A DNA stretch of 8,036 nt from Actinomycetes bacterium (GTDB lineage Bacteria; Actinomycetota; Actinomycetes; Actinomycetales; Microbacteriaceae). Position 1 is the stretch's first letter; every line of letters begins with the position of its first letter. Positions 5,181 to 8,036 of this stretch are shown here, piece after piece. The DNA lies in the NCBI GenBank assembly GCA_023386675.1, contig JAEWJG010000240.1, forward strand, positions 1-8,036, written 5' to 3'. A program made the translations under genes and the position numbers. A model generated the notes under the pieces. That model worked only from the letters and a program-made list of their open reading frames with translations. It ran no database searches and had not been told where the DNA came from.

Positions 5181-6374
5181 GTCGCGGGCCGTCGGAATCT
5201 GCTCGGCCAGCCATTCCGCGATCGCCCCCGACCATTTCGCCTCGTCGTAGTTCCACAGCTTCGTGTGAAGCGCCGTGTCGAACGACACGAGCGTCACGAT
5301 GTCGCCGCGGGCCGCGGCGAGCGCCCGCGAGCCGGTGGAGGGGACGAAGCCGTCGTCGTCGCTGTGCAGGATGAGCATGGGGAGGCTGAGCTCGGCGGCG
5401 CGGGCAACGAAGTCCATGCTGCGGAGGTCGATGGGGGCGCCCTGGCCGGTGATCGGTCCGCTCCACTCCGACTCGATCAGGCGCATGGCGGCGCGCGTCA
5501 TCATGTCGGGGAGCCGGAGCAGGTTGCCCTGGTACTCGAGGGTGTCGATCCAGTCGATCACCGGCGACTCCAGGACGATGCCGGTCACGTGCTGCAGTGC
5601 CGCGGAGCGGGTGATGGTCTGCAGCACGACCGCTCCGCCCATCGACCAGCCCATGAGGACGACCGAGCGTGCGCCGTGCGCGACCGCGTACTCGATCGCC
5701 GCCTCGATGTCGCGCCACTCGGTCCCGCCGAGGCCGTAGCGGCGGTCGATGCTCTCCGGGGCGTCGCCGTCGTTGCGGTACGAGGCGAGCAGGCAGGTGA
5801 AGCCGGCGTCGTGGAAGGTGCGCACGGCGCGCAGCCCCTCCTGACGGGAGGCGCCCCAGCCGTGCACCTGGATGACCCAGCGTCCCTGGTCCGCGGATGC
5901 GGGCGCGGGGAAGATCCACGCCGGCGCCTGACCCAGGTCGGTGGGGATCTCGACGCTGGTCACCTCCAGGCCGAGCTCCTCCGGCTGGAGGTAGTAGTAG
6001 CCGCTGATCCGTGCGCGTCCGGCATGCAGCGTCCCGAACTCGACACGCTCCAGCTCCCGCACGACCGACCCGTCCGAGCGCTCGATCAGGCCGCCGAGCT
6101 TCGCGTACGCCGACTCGCTCCCCCACCACAGCCCGAACCGCCCGGGCATGGCCGCATCCGGGGTGTCCCGCAGCGTGACCGTCCCCGCCGTCTCGTCGAA
6201 CGAGCGGATGAGCTGGTTCTGCGGCCGTCGGCGGACCGGCGTGATCACGGTGCGTGCCACCCGCGCGGTCGCCCAGGCGGCGGTCGCGGCCGCCCCGAGC
6301 ACCAGCCCTCCGGCGACGACCGCCGCCGTCCCGAGTACCTTGCCGAACACCGATCGCGCGCCGCTTCCCGCCAT
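5157..6374 (-). CDS. Membrane-anchored alpha/beta hydrolase
   Basis: With ATG 6374 as start this is a 405-residue protein. An N-terminal hydrophobic segment (about 13-35, rich in Ala, Gly and Val) has basic residues on both sides and looks like a membrane anchor rather than a cleaved signal peptide. The C-terminal half is an alpha/beta hydrolase: oxyanion VHGWG (170-174), nucleophile elbow GWSMGG with S244, acid in HSDDDGFVP (probably D341), and His in ALHTKLW (H370). The substrate is unknown; esterase or peptidase-like activity is possible. In-frame GTG codons at 6398 and 6383 would add 8 or 3 residues, but none of the starts has a good Shine-Dalgarno sequence. ATG 6374 is preferred because a TACAGT hexamer sits 7 nt upstream, consistent with a leaderless message. 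The last seven codons contain one copy of the CGAATCTCCG repeat. Confidence 0.88.
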   Translation of the reverse strand: MAGSGARSVFGKVLGTAAVVAGGLVLGAAATAAWATARVARTVITPVRRRPQNQLIRSFDETAGTVTLRDTPDAAMPGRFGLWWGSESAYAKLGGLIERSDGSVVRELERVEFGTLHAGRARISGYYYLQPEELGLEVTSVEIPTDLGQAPAWIFPAPASADQGRWVIQVHGWGASRQEGLRAVRTFHDAGFTCLLASYRNDGDAPESIDRRYGLGGTEWRDIEAAIEYAVAHGARSVVLMGWSMGGAVVLQTITRSAALQHVTGIVLESPVIDWIDTLEYQGNLLRLPDMMTRAAMRLIESEWSGPITGQGAPIDLRSMDFVARAAELSLPMLILHSDDDGFVPSTGSRALAAARGDIVTLVSFDTALHTKLWNYDEAKWSGAIAEWLAEQIPTARDIVGDSVA

Positions 6375-6381
6375 AGTGTGC

Positions 6382-6387
6382 ACTGTA
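6382..6387 (-). promoter_or_regulatory. -10-like hexamer for the hydrolase gene
   Basis: On the minus strand TACAGT (TANNNT consensus) is followed by 7 nt and then ATG 6374, the spacing expected when transcription starts at the A of the start codon. No recognisable -35 is present, as is usual in high-GC actinomycetes. Inferred from spacing only. Confidence 0.4.
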
Positions 6388-6462
6388 CCGGCGGGCACCC
6401 GGGAGCGCCCTCAGGAGTTCTCCAGGCGGCGTGCCTTACTACCAGGACGCCGCAAAGGCTTC

Positions 6463-6468
6463 TAGTGT
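6463..6468 (+). promoter_or_regulatory. -10-like hexamer for the DUF3000 gene
   Basis: TAGTGT (TANNNT) is followed by 7 nt and then GTG 6476, predicting a leaderless transcript that would start at the GTG. It supports the 6476 start over the upstream in-frame GTG at 6431, whose translation would need the promoter to lie further left. No convincing -35 was seen. Confidence 0.42.
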
Positions 6469-6475
6469 TCGAAGC

Positions 6476-7087
6476 GTGCCGACACCGACATCCCCACCGC
6501 AGCATCCGGCGGAATTCGCCACGGCGCTGCAGTCCATCCGCGCCGCAGTGTCGCGACCGGAGCTCGTCATCGAGGAGATCCCCGCGCCCGCACAGCTGGC
6601 GCCGTACTCGGTCGCGCTCGCGGCGGACGTCCGGCCGGCCCGGCACGGCAGCGACTCGGACCTCGGCACCGGACGCTTCATCCTGCTGTACGACCCCGAT
6701 GAGCCGGAGGCCTGGGGCGGACCCTTCCGCATCGTCTGCTTCGCGCAGGCGCCCCTGGAGACCGACATCGGGCTCGACCCGTTCCTCGCCGACGTCGCCT
6801 GGTCGTGGCTGGTGGATGCCTTGGACGCCCGCCACGCCCGCTACACCGCGGCGAGCGGCACCGCGACCAAGATCATCTCCACCGGCTTCGGCGAGCTCGC
6901 CGCCCAGGGCGACGGCTCGCAGATCGAACTGCGCGCCTCCTGGAGCCCGCTGGAGTCGGACGTCTCGGCGCACGTCGAGGGATGGGGCGAGCTGCTGTGC
7001 ATGCTCGCCGGCCTCCCGCCGACCGGCGAAGGGGTGAGCCTGCTGAGCACGCGATCGTCCTCGCCGAGAAGGACACCGCGTGGCTGA
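6476..7087 (+). CDS. DUF3000 domain-containing protein
   Basis: A soluble acidic protein of 203 residues belonging to the DUF3000 family, which is largely confined to actinobacteria and has no assigned biochemical role. Recognisable parts are the N-terminal helix EFATALQSIRAAVSRPELV, the IEEIPAPAQLAPYSVALAADV segment, GRFILLYDPDEPEAWGGPF, the DVAWSWLVDAL helix, and the C-terminal VEGWGELLCMLAGLPP. No catalytic motif or membrane segment is evident. The start is set at GTG 6476 because of the TAGTGT hexamer 7 nt upstream and because the extra 15 residues from GTG 6431 are not family-like. The last codons overlap the first codons of the RNase D gene by 8 nt, so the two are probably translationally coupled. 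The coupling suggests a shared role in RNA metabolism, but that is only an inference from gene order. Confidence 0.85.
   Translation: MPTPTSPPQHPAEFATALQSIRAAVSRPELVIEEIPAPAQLAPYSVALAADVRPARHGSDSDLGTGRFILLYDPDEPEAWGGPFRIVCFAQAPLETDIGLDPFLADVAWSWLVDALDARHARYTAASGTATKIISTGFGELAAQGDGSQIELRASWSPLESDVSAHVEGWGELLCMLAGLPPTGEGVSLLSTRSSSPRRTPRG
7067..7073 (+). promoter_or_regulatory. Ribosome binding site of the RNase D gene
   Basis: AGAAGGA lies 6 nt before GTG 7080 and inside the end of the DUF3000 gene. It decides the start of the RNase D gene, which otherwise has no ATG nearby. Confidence 0.6.
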
Positions 7088-8036
7088 GCACATCGTCATC
7101 GACAGCAGGGACGGCTACCAGCGGGCCGTCGACCGGATCGTCGCGGGCGAGGGTCCTGTCGCAGTGGACGCAGAGCGGGCCAGCGGCTTCCGGTACTCGC
7201 AGCGGGCGTACCTCATCCAGGTGTTCCGCCGCGGGTCGGGAACGTTCCTGTTCGACCCGCCGGCGATCGGACGCTTCGACGAGCTGAACGACGCCATCCA
7301 CGACGACGAGTGGGTGCTGCACGCCGCGACGCAGGACCTCACCTGCCTGCGCGAAGTCGGTCTCGACCCGTCGATCGTCTTCGACACGGAGCTCGCCGCA
7401 CGCCTGCTCGGGATGCCGCGCGTCGGCCTCGGGACGGTCGTCGAGGAGCTGCTCGGCATCCACCTGGCAAAGGAGCACAGCGCGGCCGACTGGTCGACGC
7501 GTCCCCTTCCCGAGCCGTGGCTGAACTACGCGGCGCTGGATGTGGAACTGCTCCCCGACCTGCGCGACGCCATCGCGGCGCTGCTCGACGAAGCGGGGAA
7601 GACGGACATCGCGCGGCAGGAGTTCGCCGACGAGCTGGTCCGCGAGCTCACGCCGGTGCGCGCCGAGCCGTGGCGGCGGCTGTCCGGCATCCACTCCATC
7701 CGCGGCCTGCGCAACCTGGCCGTCGCCCGCGAGCTGTGGCTGAGCCGGGATGCGCTGGCGCGCGAGCTCGACACCGCCCCTGGCCGGCTGGTGCCGGACG
7801 CCTCGCTGACCGCCGCGGCGAAGGCCCTGCCGGAGAGCAAGCGCGCGCTGGCGTCGCTGCGCGAGTTCACCGGCCGCGCCAGCCGCAGCGAGCTCGACCG
7901 CTGGTGGGCCGCGATCGAAGCGGGACGCACCACCGACGATCTGCCGGTGCTGCGCGGAACGGGCGACAGCCTCCCCCCGCCGCGCGCGTGGTCCGACCGC
8001 AACCCCGAGGCGGACGCCCGCCTGAAGGCCGCCCGT
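7080..8036 (+). CDS. rnd: Ribonuclease D, DEDDy exonuclease with HRDC domain (3' end beyond window)
   Basis: An open frame of 319 codons with no stop before the right edge; actinobacterial relatives are usually about 400 residues, so roughly the last fifth is missing. RNase D is a 3'-5' exoribonuclease that trims tRNA and other small RNA ends. The N-terminal DEDDy nuclease domain (about 5-170) shows ExoI as VAVDAERASGFRY with D30 and E32, ExoII as LHAATQDLTCL with D86, and ExoIII as YAALD with Y150 and D154, so all catalytic residues are present. An HRDC domain follows (about 196-285), starting at PWRRLSGIHSIRG and including LPESKRALASL. The GTG start at 7080 is backed by AGAAGGA 6 nt upstream and overlaps the DUF3000 gene by 8 nt in another frame. 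Confidence 0.92.
   Translation, partial: MAEHIVIDSRDGYQRAVDRIVAGEGPVAVDAERASGFRYSQRAYLIQVFRRGSGTFLFDPPAIGRFDELNDAIHDDEWVLHAATQDLTCLREVGLDPSIVFDTELAARLLGMPRVGLGTVVEELLGIHLAKEHSAADWSTRPLPEPWLNYAALDVELLPDLRDAIAALLDEAGKTDIARQEFADELVRELTPVRAEPWRRLSGIHSIRGLRNLAVARELWLSRDALARELDTAPGRLVPDASLTAAAKALPESKRALASLREFTGRASRSELDRWWAAIEAGRTTDDLPVLRGTGDSLPPPRAWSDRNPEADARLKAAR

Noticed and set aside
6431..6475. N-terminal extension of DUF3000 from GTG 6431
   Set aside because: The extra 15 residues are not family-like, and the stretch contains the probable -10 hexamer of the gene.
5130..7037. A 635-codon plus-strand frame across the hydrolase and DUF3000 genes
   Set aside because: It spans two well-supported genes on opposite strands and their promoter region; the composition is that of a GC-rich non-coding frame.

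Overview
The window is GC-rich, densely coded DNA typical of the chromosome of a high-GC actinomycete, most likely a member of Microbacteriaceae (Leifsonia-like). This rests on codon bias, frequent GTG starts, the CRIGERS-type sulfurtransferase and the DUF3000-RNase D pair; the family assignment is an inference. No mobile element, CRISPR array, tRNA or rRNA was recognised.

Left part (1-2217, minus strand): an intact ammonium transporter gene (amt) is followed downstream by a second, diverged Amt-like membrane protein that runs off the left edge. The paralog keeps the Amt scaffold but lacks the first pore histidine and the pore phenylalanine gate. A 12-bp hairpin lies between them. Upstream of amt, a 210-bp spacer holds a perfect match to the actinobacterial GlnR box (GTAAC-n6-GAAAC) and five GTTTC/GAAAC half-sites, suggesting nitrogen control.

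Middle (2218-5156): a small DUF4326 gene faces away from amt and ends tail-to-tail with a SufE gene; the two stop codons share one CTAG. SufE is the second gene of a two-gene minus-strand operon behind a two-domain rhodanese-type sulfurtransferase, a plausible sulfur-transfer pair. Divergent from it is zapE, an AFG1-type P-loop ATPase. zapE converges with an alpha/beta hydrolase gene across a short cluster of alternating direct and inverted copies of a CGAATCTCCG motif that can fold as a two-way terminator.

Right part (5157-8036): the membrane-anchored alpha/beta hydrolase (minus) and a DUF3000 gene (plus) are divergent. Each has a TANNNT -10-like hexamer exactly 7 nt before its favoured start codon, which points to leaderless transcripts. 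DUF3000 overlaps the start of an RNase D gene (DEDDy exonuclease plus HRDC domain) by 8 nt; RNase D is cut by the right edge. Most of the window is ordinary chromosomal housekeeping; the least ordinary parts are the tandem Amt-like paralog, the amt regulatory region and the 5101-5180 repeat cluster.
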